NCBI GenBank assembly: GCA_023078555.1
Contig: CM041201.1
Coordinates: 1,991,713-2,055,712 of the forward strand
Direction: 5' to 3'
DNA: 64,000 nucleotides
Source of the DNA: Ulva prolifera
Taxonomy: Eukaryota; Chlorophyta; Ulvophyceae; Ulvales; Ulvaceae
The notes under the pieces are model-generated. The model ran no database searches. It was not told the DNA's origin and was given only the letters and a program-made list of their open reading frames with translations. Below, one piece after another: positions 12,374-24,834 of the stretch; within the stretch, counting starts at the first letter, position 1, and each line of letters opens with the position of its first letter. A program made the position numbers and the translations under genes.

Positions 12374-14233
12374 TGCCAGCAGTGGCCTTCGAGTGGCTGC
12401 TGCACGCGTCAACGTTGTTATAACTGGATGTGTCGCGCGGGGTGCACCGGGATCGTTGTCGTGGGGGGCAGGGCAGGCGTGGGCGGTTGTGTGATCACTG
12501 TTCACACCTGGCTGTGGCTACAAGGGACAACTTTGCATTTTCTGCTGTCTGCTGTGGATCTCATGGCAAGGTGTCGGTGTTGCTGCAGGCATGCAGGGAT
12601 CCATGCAGGGATTCGTGTGCCACCAGGATTGGGCAGTAGCAGTGGGTTGAGAAGGTGCAGTGAATTACATCAGCTTTTGGTTCAATGTTGTCTCCCAACG
12701 TGGGTATGTGCAAGGCTATATGGCCCCCTTCTGGGCATGATGTATTGTGTGCCTGGACTGCTTGCACTGCTGGGCGGGCGGATGCGGACTGTCCTCGCCT
12801 TCGCCCCAGCAGACAGCAGCGCAGTTTCCCCAGTGCTTTCATTTGCATGCAGAAGTTGCAAGTCAACCGTCAGACAGACGCTACCGAATCACGCTGGCCT
12901 GGCGGGGCGGTCAGCATTTCGTTTCAACTCCAGCGTTGGTAGGCACCGGAAAGCACCTGGCTGCAAAGATTTTGTGGCAGTATGAATAAATGTAGTGCGC
13001 AAGTGTGGATGTGTGCGCCAGGTGTGCAGGAGGGGCGGTGAAGCAGCAGCCTCCAGCTTCAGCCAATTGCTGTTGCATCGCAGGCATGCAATGTCAGTGT
13101 CTTTGGTGTCATTTTCATTGTTTCTGAGCAGGTCATACAGCTGCACTTTGTTTGTATGTGTAACTCTGTACAAGAATCCTCCTGGCGCCGTTCCAAACCA
13201 TCTGTCCATTTGATGCTACCGAAGGAATGGTCAGTGATCAGATTGTGCCGGTCAGTGACCCCTTTCCTGTTTCAATTCTGAATTCTGACTGATCAATATG
13301 TGCCTGACGGAGATAAGAGACAACTCGGAGGTACACAAACTCATCCACAGCTCAGGCATATTTCGCTTGATACAGAAGTGCATGCCATGTATATGAACAC
13401 AGTCGTACTCCGCAAACGAGCTATATATATGCACCAAACTATCATCTTACTTTTAGCACTGGTCAAATGCTGATCCGGTCTACACCACAACAACAACATC
13501 ATGCCACACAGGGGTTCAGGCTGCCATGCTGCAACGCAACTGCACCTCTCGACATGACGGCACCACTGCCATGGCATCATAGTACCAAAGTGCTACCAAT
13601 AGTGGTAGTTGAGCATTGGTAGTTGAGCATCGGTGCGGCAGTGCCCAGACTGGAGTGCCCCCTAAATCAGAGTGGCATAGGCTCCACTTGAAGCTCGCTG
13701 GGCAACAGATGGCATGTGAAGCCTTGGTGAGCATCCCTGACACCTTCAGCTCAGGTAGCAATCTCCTCCGCTCATCTCTACACTGGAGAATCTACAGCGA
13801 GCAGGTGCATCAGATCATGCTTGATCAGTGCTGTTGATCTGTGGCCTTTCAAAGCACTAACAGAAGACCGTAGATGCTCAACACAAAATCAATTTGAGGG
13901 CGAGACAGAGGGACCCAGTTATGTTCAACCAAGTTGGGCTGACTTGCAGTCGTACTATCACATCATATGCCACGCTTCATATGCCATGATCATTGATTCG
14001 TTACAGTACCTTCCCTACAATTGTAAATACATTACATGCAAGCCCTTGGACAGCGACTTGAGGTTGAAAAAGATTTCAAACACGTGTGAAGCAGTGCGCT
14101 GCCCCTCCCGAAGTGGTACGCAACAGCTCTTGGCTGCCAATATCTGCTGCACCACCTTCTTGGCATGACGGCTATGCAATTCCCACTGTTGCAGCAGTGT
14201 GTAATGTGACTCGCGAGCCAACGTCAGCGGTGG
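12374..14233. other. Intergenic between two convergent genes
   Basis: Holds the 3' flank of the secreted-protein gene and that of the minus-strand catalase. No frame here has splice or family support. Composition falls towards AT from about 13,000 onwards. Confidence 0.5.
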
Positions 14234-17200
14234 CTACGAGGACATCATGGACTTGACCTGCTCCTGAACCATGGACGCAAGCTTCTCATCGCACTGCTGC
14301 CAGATGTTGGCCCACTTGGAGCGGATCTCATCCGTGACACCCTTGCTGGTGGCCTTCATCGCGATCCGCTGCGCCAGGCGCTCCTGGCGGCCCTCGTCCA
14401 TCTCCCGGAAGCGTTTGCCTGGGAAGTAGAAGTCGTTGGTCTGTGGAATACCCTCCTTCGTCCGTGCACCCTGCAGGCACATCGCCTCTCCATCACTGCT
14501 ATCAAGCAAAACCAAAATTGTTTAAACACTCCCTCACGACACAAATGATGTGGGCTGATGTTCTCACAAATGCATCAACGCACGCGGCAACACGGTAACA
14601 TGCCCAAGAAGTGCAGATGTGAGGGGAAATGATCACAGCAGAGAGAGAAGCAGACGTTGACGTTCTCGGAGTTGGTGGTTGTCTCACTGCCGTCAGCGGT
14701 GACCTCCTCCTTCCTGAAGGTGCTGGGCCAGTAGTCCACCTCCTCGTCCTTCTGGCGCGTCTGCATGGCGCCGTCGTACTCGTTCGCGTGGAACGGGCAG
14801 CGGGGCTGGTTGATGGGCAGGTCCTGGTAGTTTGTGCCCAGGCGGTACCGCTGCGCGTCGGTGTAGCTGAACAGCCGGCTCTGCAGCAGCTTGTCATTGG
14901 AGAAGGTCAAGCCTGCATACATTTATTGATTCAGATGACATACGACTGAAAAGTCGTCAACGTGCACTGGCGTGTCTGTGTCTCAGCACGAGTCCAGGCT
15001 GGTCGTGGCCTGCATCTTCATCACGATGTGCCTTCACTGAGGGCCCCTCAGCATATTAATCTTCATTCAGATGTGACAAGTGAGCAGCCGGCAGCAGGAC
15101 CAGTTTCCGCACAAACCCTCAGCCACCCGCCACATATACTGCATTGCAATGCAGGAGGAATGCGATTTGTGCCAGAGGACACAGCATCGCTGCAATGCGC
15201 ATTGTGACATGTTGAGACGTGTGAAGAAGACGAGGTGGTGCTGACGCACCTGGGACAACGTTGGATGGTGAGAAGGCAAGCTGCTCGTTGTCGGTGAAGA
15301 AGTTGTTGGGGTTCTTGTTCAACACCATGCGGCCGACCTCGACGAGGGGGTACTTCTCCTCCTCCCACACCTTGGTGCAGTCGAGAGGGTCGTAGTCCAG
15401 CTTGTCCTGCAGCATGAGCAGCTGAGATGCGTATCACAAGATATGAGATTGAGTCAGAGACGCAGACAGGCACCATCCGCGCGTTGATGGTGTCTGTCAG
15501 CAGGTGGTTTTCCTAGCGGAGTTACAATGTGCACCAGCCGGCAATTCCTGGGAGAGCCCGCATGAGTAGCGGGGTTGCTCGCCTGGGATATGCATGGCAC
15601 ACATCCCTATCACTTATCCTCTTATCAACCTAACTTCAGCGGAGTTCTGCAGCTGTCAACAGAACAGATCGGCAGTATGACCTTTGGCTGGTGGACGCAA
15701 CAAAACATATCATCTGGACACCCCAGCAGCACTCAGAGTGACCCATCGCAAGAGGGCAGGGGCAAACCTCGTCAGCAGGGTCCATGAGCTGCACTTTGAG
15801 GGTCCAGCTGGGGAAGTCGCCCTCTTCGATGGCCTCGTAGAGGTCGGTCGTGGCGTGGCTCTGGCTGGTGCCGCCCACTTGCACAGCCTCGTCAGCCGTG
15901 AGGTTCTCCACGCCCTGGTCGCAGTGCCAGTGGAACTTCACGTATGTGCGCTTGTCACCCTGCAGATCATCCTGCTGCTTCCAGCATGACATATGCAGTG
16001 CCTTGGCATCAAGTGCTGTGGTGGCATTAGGTTGTCGAACGGACAGGGATCCCTCGAGGCACAACACAAATGGGACTGCAGTCGGCAGCATCAACGCCCG
16101 TGATTTACAACAGCAACGCCTGGCTGACGACAGCAAAGGCTCAGATCATGCTCTCTGTTCAGCCAGTAGATCTGAGATCGATGGAGGTGGTGGGGCGGAC
16201 CTTGACGAACACGTAGGTGTGGACGCCGAAGCCGTCCATGTGACGGTAGTCCTTCGGCACGCCCACATCGTCCAGCAGCCACGTGAGAGCGTGGGCGCTC
16301 TCTGGGTGGAAGCTCAGGAAGTCAAGAATGCGCCACCACTCCTGCAAGATGACATTGTCTGCACCTGCAATTCTGCTGAACACGCACCCTCTCATGGGCG
16401 GTGACTCAACCAAGGAAGGGACAAGAGACTCTCTGTGCAACCAGCTATCCTGCCGTCCCCGGTCCCTTTAGTGAGCAGCGACATGGCAGAAAGACAGATG
16501 CAACCCTTTCTCAGCCATGAGCCATGCAAAACACGACGCTATGTGCACAGGAGAGGGGTGCAGCTGCCATAGGCGGCAGGTGGGCGTGGCTGGAGGGGCA
16601 GGCGCACCTGGACATGCTTCTTGGGGTTGGGTTTGAGGGCATGGATGAGGTCGGGGAACTTCATGCCGTCCCGGATGAAGAAGACCGGGATGTTGATGCC
16701 CACCATGTCCCAGTTGCCCTGCTCGGTCTGGAAGCGCACGCTGAAGCCACGAACGTCTCGGAGCGTCTCTGGGGAGCCCCGGGGGTGGACGACAGTGGAG
16801 AAGCGGGCCTGCGGCAACACGCATGGCAGTCATGCGTGCTCTCCCCGATTGTGACTGAGGCTGCAACTTGGCGACTCGATGCTCTTGTGAAGAGCAGAAC
16901 AAGCATCTTGATACTCGGAAGGAATGGGGAACGACGTCTGGAGCAGCAACAGAAGCGATCGACGCTGCTGGATTTACCAGGGCCACCTGTGGCCACCTGG
17001 TGCATGCATTTGACTTGATCTATCTATCAACAATCTCAACACCCTGCATCGCGAGCGGAGGAGGAACAAACCTGGATGGGCACTTCTGTACCCTCGTTCT
17101 GAAAGATCTCCATGTCTGTGATGTCAGAGAGCGACTTGGTCACCTCAAAGTGGCCGAAACCGGTCGCGCCGCGTGCATGCACCACGCGCTCCGGAATCTG

Positions 17201-17582
17201 CTCGCGGTCAAACTGTTGCAGCTTCTCCAGGAGGTGGAAGTCCTCGAGCAGGACGGGGCCGCGGGCTCCCACAGTCAGGGAGTTGGCATTGTCAGCGACT
17301 GGAATGCCGGCATTGGTGGTGAGTGTGTTGGTGTTGTCATCCGTCTGTGCCTACACACGCAGGGGCTGTTGCTGCTTCCTGTTGGGTTGATTTCTCAATG
17401 GCTAGGGATCAGGAAGGGCAGTGCAGCTCTATCAGTTACACATACCGGGCCGTTGTATGGCAAAGCAAACAAACACATCAAGCCACACCACTGACCAGCT
17501 GAATGCTCCGGATCACGAAGGGCAGTGCATGTAGGTGGCGGTGCACGTGCGTCTCGCAGCAGGGAGTTTCCTGTCTGGCCAT
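14234..17582 (-). CDS. CAT: Catalase (monofunctional, haem)
   Basis: Decomposes hydrogen peroxide, normally in peroxisomes. Eight exons read downward: 17582-17496 (tentative first exon), 17344-17072, 16808-16608, 16341-16201, 15959-15768, 15406-15250, 14912-14662 and 14470-14234; all phases agree, giving about 512 residues. Diagnostic pieces in order: [16 protein letters not shown], then [16 protein letters not shown] with the catalytic His, [36 protein letters not shown] with the distal-side Asn, [32 protein letters not shown], and [17 protein letters not shown] with the proximal haem-ligand Tyr. The end is [13 protein letters not shown], with no C-terminal SKL tripeptide; catalases often use internal or atypical import signals. 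The first exon ([15 protein letters not shown]...) was chosen because its ATG and phase 0 donor fit; it is the weakest part. The donor of exon 7 could lie six bases further downstream. Confidence 0.93.
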
Positions 17583-20191
17583 TCTGCACGCTCGGCAGGG
17601 ATGCAGGGTCGACGAGACAAGACACCTTGATGGAATGTAAGCATCTCGCAGCGAGCAAAAACAGCAGCATCAGGAAACGACGCTGTCACATGCAACCATC
17701 GGTGAACGGCCTGGAAGAAGTGGCGTGATCCACGCCATGCCCTAGAAAGTGGCAAGGCGAGCACAGGCGAGAGCGCTCGCGCTTGCCTTGTGTAATTCCC
17801 CAAGGCAGCATGTGACGGGAGCATCCGTAGGGATGCATGTGCACTGGCAACAGCTAGCATCACTGCTTCGCCCTTTCGATTCAACGAAGACTGGCAGCTT
17901 CAAGACACGCATTGCATGGGCCATTGCATCTGCTCTGGGAGTCTGCCCGAACGTTTTGAAACAGAATCTTTGTGTGTCAAACTTGGATACTTACGCCACT
18001 TGGTCCTGAGCACATCCTGTCCACCTGACACGCACAGATACCAACTTCCAGGACTGTGCATCACTATCACAATTATTTTCTTCTCATATACGTAATGCAA
18101 ATTGTAGTCTTGGGGATAGGCTGGCGTGGGCCTGCAGCGCAACCAAGGAACACAAGGAACGAGCAAGAGCGTACGGCACGAGTGTGAACTCGTCGGCCAA
18201 GCTGAAATGTCGGCTGGCGACTTGTTGTGGTTCTCAAAGGCAGCATCGTCTGTCGAAGAGAAGGGACGGGCGCTCTTTAAACCTGGATGCAGGCCTAATG
18301 TGCACTTGACGATAACGCGTTGGCCGTAGACCCGAACATGACATCGCTCAGCATGCACACGTCAGGACAGGAAGACAATTTGACAGGGACGATACAGGGC
18401 ATTAGTTTGGTAAGGTCTCGCCTGAGTCAATTCTGTAATGAAAGCCGTGCGAGATGTATGGCGAATGCTCGAACAAAGGCAGTCTCGCGTGCGACGCTGT
18501 GACGGCGGAGATCAAGCAGTAGATGCAGATGAACTCGGAATCAGCTGTGAATGTGCGGTGATAGTCTTTTAATACTGCTCGACTGTAGGTGTTGACCGTG
18601 TGCGAGCTGAATTGCTTTCGGGACAGCCTTCGACAGGTGTACCCGTCGAAGGCTGTCCCGAAATGAATTGCCACAGGTGATCACGTGTGTTTGAAAGATG
18701 AGTGTCCTCATGTTATGGGTGTGCTGTGTGTGTCTGGACTCGTTCGCCCTTGTGCAACAATCCTCCAGTTATGGCTGTGCGCATGCATGGAACGACGTTC
18801 CATGTCAATTTGTGGCTGTCTAAGCACGTTTCGCAACATGTGCGAGTAGGTTGAGTTGAATCGATATTCTCAAGAACGCAGTATGCAGCAGCGTGATCAC
18901 ATTATTGGGCAGGCTCCGAACCCGTCTCTGCGGCACCAGTGCTGAGGCTGACCTTCACCGCAGTAGTATAACCATTTCGAGCTGGCGCACCACTCGCATG
19001 GCATCAGCGCGCCAGGTGAAGGTTGAGAGTTCTTAGGGCGAGATCGGGCCTGGACCGCACACAAGCTCGGCGTGGCGCAGGCTCCACTTGGAGCCTGTTC
19101 GGCCAAGGGTGGTCCGTACAGCCTGAGTCTGTGACCACGCCATTGCGATCGCAGCAAACGTGCTTGCAGTGGCCAGAAGAACACCTCGAGTCAGGCATTG
19201 GGAGAACCAGCAGAACGAGATGGCAAACTCAAGGCGGTGCTTCACAAAGTAAGCATACCGGGATGACTTGCCAGCCTTACGGTGGAAGCATGTACAACTG
19301 GGAAATGGTGTGAAACGGCATACTGCATGGCAGCCAGGACTCCTCCGTCAGTTCATGATTCATGAATCTGGTTGCCATAGCAAATCAACTGCAGCGAAAT
19401 TACCGGCGCATGAACTCTTGGGATCATCTGTCCCAGTCCAAACAGCCAACGACCCTATCGGAGTCGAAGGAAATGTTATGTCATCCCACCGCTGTTGCTC
19501 TTCTTCAACGTTCCCATCATGCCGCAAGGTGACAGACATGTCACTGCGCAGGCAACTCGAACCACAATGTCAGAGAGCAGCAACAGGCTGTGGCAGTCCT
19601 GCGGTGGCTCATGTTGCACACATCTCTGAATTTCTGTGTGGGTACGCTTCGATCGTGAAGCGATCAAGCTCATACTCCCAATGGTGAAAGACAAAACTAC
19701 AGATTGGATGCATCCGCCTTCTGCAAAAGGTGAAGATTGGGAGTGCATGGATCGGTGGGATGACAGACTCTCCCTTACGATCCTCTGACCTATAGAAGCA
19801 GTCTGCATCAAGCTGACCTCTGTGTACATGCTGGAGCGACTGAGTCAGGTGATGGCTATACTCTTCCGCGATTGTATGCTGATTCCCAGCGCCTTGGGCG
19901 TCGGTCTAAGGGCTGCGCTGTACTAGCTATGGTGTCCACAGCTCACGAGCAATTATGGGGCACACACCATATCCTTTCTGTGCACACCGCACTGAAATCT
20001 CTGCCGCGCCTGCACGTCACTCTGAGCTGCACGATCGCCGATGTGCGGCTTTTGTGTCAGTTTGCTGGCCAAAATCAGCATGGGGAGGCGAGGGGCATGC
20101 TGCTGAGGCGACTGATGTTGTCCTGGCAAAGTGAGAAGGGCTGGAGGGTATACACAAACCTGTATGGCGCACCGTCCTCCCCGCACAACAC
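17583..20191. other. Intergenic or unresolved
   Basis: Upstream flank of catalase and probable downstream part of the unnamed minus-strand gene near 20.5 kb. Further 3' exons of that gene may lie between 19.4 and 20.2 kb (a minus-strand frame at 19,829-19,476 is open), but I could not join them. It holds one strong inverted repeat at 18,616-18,663. Confidence 0.4.
18616..18663. repeat. Perfect 19-bp inverted repeat, 10-base loop
   Basis: Left arm 18,616-18,634 begins TTTCGGGACAGCC and right arm 18,645-18,663 is its exact reverse complement; the loop is AGGTGTACCC. Flanking sequence ATTGC/GAATTG is also partly shared. It could be a transcribed hairpin or the remains of a small foldback element. 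It is intergenic as annotated. Confidence 0.85.
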
Positions 20192-20970
20192 CTGTTATGA
20201 TATCTGCATGATCCAGATGCTTCAGCTCTGCCTTCCGTCGCATGGACAAAGCAACTGTCGGAAGCGCATCCACTTCTGCCGCAGCAGTGCAGAGGCAGCT
20301 GGTGCTTCATCGTCGTGGCCACAAGTACAGCTGCCTATGGGTGGCAGTCCGGATGAGATCAATGGCAAATCGTCTGGTGAAACGATCCCGATCTGCCCCA
20401 GTCAGCGAAACCTCTACCGAAAGCATCTGATTGTGAGGCATGGATGCTGCCACAGAGACGACCTTTGAAGGTTTCCTGTCCGACATCAGGTTCAAATCAA
20501 CATCCGCATCAAGAAGGCAAAGCGTCTGCCAGCTCCTCGCCACCATCATGCTGCAGCAGATGTTCGTCCCAGCAGTGTGCGCCACCACCACCACAGGAGC
20601 GCTGTTGACATTCTCCTTCACCACCCACCTGTACTCACCTCCATGCTTCCTGCGCTATAAGGCTGTGTCCGTGATGTGCTCAAGTGCCTGATGCCCACCG
20701 ATGTGTCGGTCAGGTTGTCAACCATGCGGTCAGCCGTGTCCAGGTCCACCACGATGAGATGAGGATTTGACTGGGTGTGCGGGGGAGTGTGGATGATGAT
20801 GTGCGAGCCAACAGCAGCATGTGCAAGTCCGTCGCACTCCGGGTAGCTGCAGGCCAGCGGCAGAGAATGCTGATCGACAATGCTGTCCGAGAGCTGGAAA
20901 CAACTGACGCAGAGGGCCGCCATCACGCACGTGACGCCCGCCTCCTTGTGGGCGCGGGCCTTCAGGGATC
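20192..20970 (-). CDS. Unidentified minus-strand gene, three exons recognised (incomplete)
   Basis: Three stretches have strong coding character. Reading downward, about 20,970-20,700 encodes KEAGVTCVMAALCVSC, SYPECDGLAHAAVGSHIIIH and HLIVVDLDTADRMVDNLTD. Then 20,649 to about 20,320 encodes HGGEYRWVVKENVNSAPVVV, VAHTAGTNICCSMMVARSWQ, TLCLLDADVDLNLMSDRKPS and LTGADRDRFTRRFAIDLIRT. Then 20,275-20,192 encodes VDALPTVALSMRRKAELKHL and DHADIITG. Alternating hydrophobic strands ending in Asp suggest an alpha/beta fold. I do not recognise a family. No start or stop is assigned: upstream exons probably lie above 20,970 and downstream ones below 20,190. The joins between the first and second, and second and third, stretches are not phase-proven. 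Confidence 0.5.
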
Positions 20971-22448
20971 CATGTTGTATGGCCATCCCACCCGTTATTG
21001 CTGTGCCATTGATAAGTTGACAGCTCGCAGGATCTTGGAGTTTTTTGGGGGGGGGTCCTGGATCGGATTGTAGGACACCTGCTACACTGTTCAATTCGAG
21101 GATGGAGCTATAGGATGCGAGCAGAGTTGACTGCATCGCCACCGGAGTCCACAAGTACGAATTCAGGCACCTGGAGATGAAACTCTCTGATGCCTTGATG
21201 ATAGCTTGCCAACAAATATGCGCCGAAAAAGGAGCTGTACAATCACAGGGTGCCTCAGTGCCGTCCTGAAAACGCTGATCCTGCGGGCTGGCGCAATCAC
21301 GCTTGCCTAGCCGCACTTCAGCATACGGATGTGAGTTTGACGGCATAGCATTGCTGCGTCCATGTGCGTGTGCTTGTTATGCAAGAAAGTTTGCAACGCT
21401 CAGTGGGGATTCTGCTAGCCGGCAGACGACACCCCATCCGCCTAGAGCAAGTTCTAGAGTTCTAGAGTCGTAAAACGCATGTAGCAGTGCACCACAATCA
21501 GAATGTGGATACTTGGTCAACAAAGTGATCAAGTGGGCGTACTGGCCTGGATCCGGTGGAATATCCGCTCCAGGCATTCTTCAGTGGCACTTCTCAGGCG
21601 CGCAGCTTCCTCGGTGAATGGCTTCAGATCTGACAAAACCAACAAAACAAAGCTGCATACATGGCACCTCTATTGCAGCATCAGATTTGCCTGGCAAGAG
21701 CTAGACTACCATCTGCAGATACGGCTGGCCAGTCAATGTTCTGCGTTTTCTGGCCTGGCATGTGCCCCTGACATCCGAGATCCATCACATGCTCATTGAA
21801 GCAATGTGCAGCCTTGTCGATGATGTATGTTTTGCATGGTGTCTGCCATGGAGGTGTTAGGTCATGCCCTTGGCAGGGGCATGCCCTTTTCCGCATGCAC
21901 TCCACACACGCCTTACCAAGGCTGAGAGGAAGCATATAAATAAACTTGTGCACTGACTGCAACATTATGATGCCGTACATTAGCATCGGTTCTTGGTGGA
22001 CAAGCAGCGAGGGCAGGTTGACATCGCGTGTCTCTGGCATGCAAGTCGTGGCTTCATTCAGTGGACAAAACACATCACATTACCGCATGACTTCTCTGCA
22101 TGGGTGATCGGACGCGCCGGGGCAGCAGGAAGCCGTGCATGCTGGCACACCCCAATGATGGAGTTGTTCCCGGAACAGGAGCATGCAGTGAAGTCACTTC
22201 AGGATAGGTCTGAGTTGCATGACAATAGAAGAGGTTCAGCTTGATTGGATGCTAACATGAGCATCTACGTTTGCTGCGTTATCGAAGCATAGCCAATGTA
22301 GGCAAGCCACCGCTCGCACTGTCGAACTGCGTACCTACATCAGCCAATTTTGGGTCAAAATGAATCGTACCTTACCGTTTGAGCAGGCCTGCTTGTATCC
22401 AAAGTTGGACTCTGCCATATACGCAGTGATCGCTGGCATCTGCACGCC
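20971..22448. other. Unresolved flank between divergent genes
   Basis: May contain 5' exons of the unnamed minus-strand gene (the minus frame stays open up to 21,346) and the promoter of the BAP31-like gene. A run of nine G lies at about 21,046. Nothing else can be supported. Confidence 0.4.
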
Positions 22449-24092
22449 ATGACAACGCAGGTATGTCCCAATTGTGACTGCGCATTGAAACGCTACATTT
22501 GTCGGCAGCATAATTTAGAAACACGAGTCACTGTCCAGGAACCTTCGTCGCGGTATGCCTTGTCTACTCAGTCTGCCTTGCGCATCGTGTTCCCGGTGAC
22601 CACTATCGTACCTTCTCGCATCGGATGCGATGGCCGCTGCAAGTGGTTGGTTGTGTGTCAACGCACCGTGGCCCTCCAGATGCCCAGATTTATTTTCCCG
22701 CTGAGTAGTGCAACCGCAGCTTCGATGAACTGTGTTGTGTACAGGTGGCAATATTCGATAGCTTGCTTGTTTGTCCATGGGCCCTGGCATGCACGAGCCA
22801 AGTAAGGACCACGATAAGCTGATCTAAAGTCCCACAAGCATGGCAAGCGGGCTGACGGGACCGTTGGCGGTGTTGACGTGTGTGCAAGTACGTGATCGCT
22901 TGACTTAGCTGTGACCTGCGCATGGCGTTGCCGTATATTTTTCGGTTAAGTGTCTAAGATACGACACACTAGTGCATCTGCGGATGTATGACAGATTTCT
23001 GAACGTACAGGTTGCCGTCGGTCTTCCGTTGCTACTCCCGTTCGAAGCGATCCGAGGCCCGACGATTTCCTTGTACCACGCGCTCCACAAAGGACCTGGA
23101 GGCTATGTTGGAGGGACTGTTGTCGCCACGATCGCCGTGTTGCTTGGTAGCTCCATTTGGGAGGCCGTTTCGCTGGGCAAGCGAGATCACGAAAGCAGTC
23201 ACCAGTGCGCCTTTCGCCTGCAGCGCTCTTGTATATGCCTGACCAACGCTTCCTGTTTCCGAAACTTGGATGAATAATGAAGGGTGTAGATCCAATTCTG
23301 TCCTCGCCCATTCTGCCAAATTCAAGCAGCGTTCAGGCGACAATCAGGCCAGTTCCTGCATAGTGAATCTACAGCATCGCTTGGCGCCAGCGATCACTGT
23401 CGCTCCACATGTGCAGAGCAATGATCTCAGCCGTGAGCTTGGCAAGGGCCCATCTTGCTGTGGTCATGTGCTTCGTGAACATCAGCCTAGCAATGGCATT
23501 TTCAAAGCTCTCTTTCGAGATGAAGACGCATGGACAACTACGAAAGAGCCACGCAGCTCTGCAGAAACAAGCCGCGGGCATCAGCCAGGAGTACACACGG
23601 ATGTCTTCCACAATCCCTGCCCCAAAGGCGAGCGCTGACACTGACAGTCCCACATCCAATGCTGAGCTGGCCAAGGCAAAGGTATGCGCTGATGTGCCAG
23701 GCGGTATGCTGGCAAGTTTCCATGTGGCTTCTGTTTCTTGCAGCCGGCGTGAACCCGATTGGAAAGTCATGCTGGCATCATCAATGCTAATTGTAGCCAC
23801 CAGACCCCCGTCATGTACAATTTCCATGCAAGGCTTTCTGTGTACTCGACATGCTTGAACTGCCGCTCATACACATATGGCTCCCTGCTGAATATGTGTG
23901 GGACTGCAGGATGAGTTGGCTGAAGCTTTGGTAGGTCAAGCGACTGCACAGCAGGAGCTGGAGCACATAAGGATGCAATACAAAAGCCTGGAGGCTTCTT
24001 ATGATGCATTGATGGCAGAGAACATGAAGAGTTCAAGCGATCAAGAGCCCCGCGACTCACTGCAGTTCTCACAGCATCGAAAAGCTGACTAG
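22449..24092 (+). CDS. BAP31-like endoplasmic reticulum membrane protein
   Basis: Four exons, phases agreeing: 22,449-22,460 (MTTQ only), 23,011-23,204, 23,417-23,681 and 23,910-24,092, giving 217 residues. Layout fits the BAP29/BAP31 family: a first hydrophobic segment VAVGLPLLLPFEAI, a loop with GPGGYVGGTV, a second helix VVATIAVLLGSSIWEAV, a third helix around AHLAVVMCFVNISLAMAFS, then a long cytosolic coiled coil (QLRKSHAALQKQAAGISQEY and ELEHIRMQYKSLEASYDALM). BAP31 proteins sit in the ER membrane and help sort or export membrane proteins. The last four residues HKAD/QHRKAD are not a classical dilysine signal. The four-codon first exon is inferred from a good GTATGT donor and phase; a longer 5' exon is possible. 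Family assignment rests on topology and spacing more than on identity. Confidence 0.55.
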
Positions 24093-24834
24093 CCTCTGGT
24101 TGGCCAATCTACTTTGCCAATATCCTCTCATCACCTTCGTGAGTGTGCTGTCCCAGGCATGTCTCATATGCTCCAAGGCAAGTAATGGGCGTGTGCACAC
24201 GCTCTGAGCTGTCTTTGTGATGCTGCTACAGTGAGAATCTGTTTCCGCTTCACAAGAACTGTGGAGTTGAAGCATGAGTAGGGGGTTCCAAGTGGTAACA
24301 CAGTTGAGGGGACGCGGCCACAGCTGGCCTTAATGGAAAAGTGATCATCTGCTGATGCTCACTTTGTGACGGCATGACCAAGTCGCTTGTTGTAGTGGTG
24401 CAGCCATTCTCTACGCCGTCATGGCATGTCACAAGCAACCTGTCAACGATTATTCCTTCCGCAAGGTGCATCATTGTGCATTCCATGATGCCATGTTTGC
24501 TGCCAAGTTGATCACAGAACGCTGCCCAACCCTGCCTGTGCCGTGACACATTTGGTGCCGCACATATACGAACACCTAGAGACTTGAATCTCTCTGGCTC
24601 CAACATTTCAAAGATTCCATTTCTCTGCTCAACGCATTCCTTGGCCTCCATCGCCTAGATGCGTTCATAGATCCTGGACGAGCATCCATACACATTCTAT
24701 GCTCTTGTCCTTTGTTAAAGTGCCTCCTGCCAGCATCTTGGCATGTATGCCGATTCTTTATGGTCCATCTTGGTGTCTCTGCAGTGCAGTGGGACACCCA
24801 CATGTTCATGCATTGCATCTCTTTCCATTGTGTC
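24093..24834. other. Intergenic between convergent genes
   Basis: Holds the 3' flanks of the BAP31-like gene and of the RING-H2 gene. A minus-strand frame at 24,651-24,250 is open but without support. Confidence 0.5.

Noticed and set aside
23369..23827. 152-residue minus-strand frame
   Set aside because: Antisense of the BAP31-like exon 3, whose plus frame has a membrane helix, coiled coil and exact splice phases.
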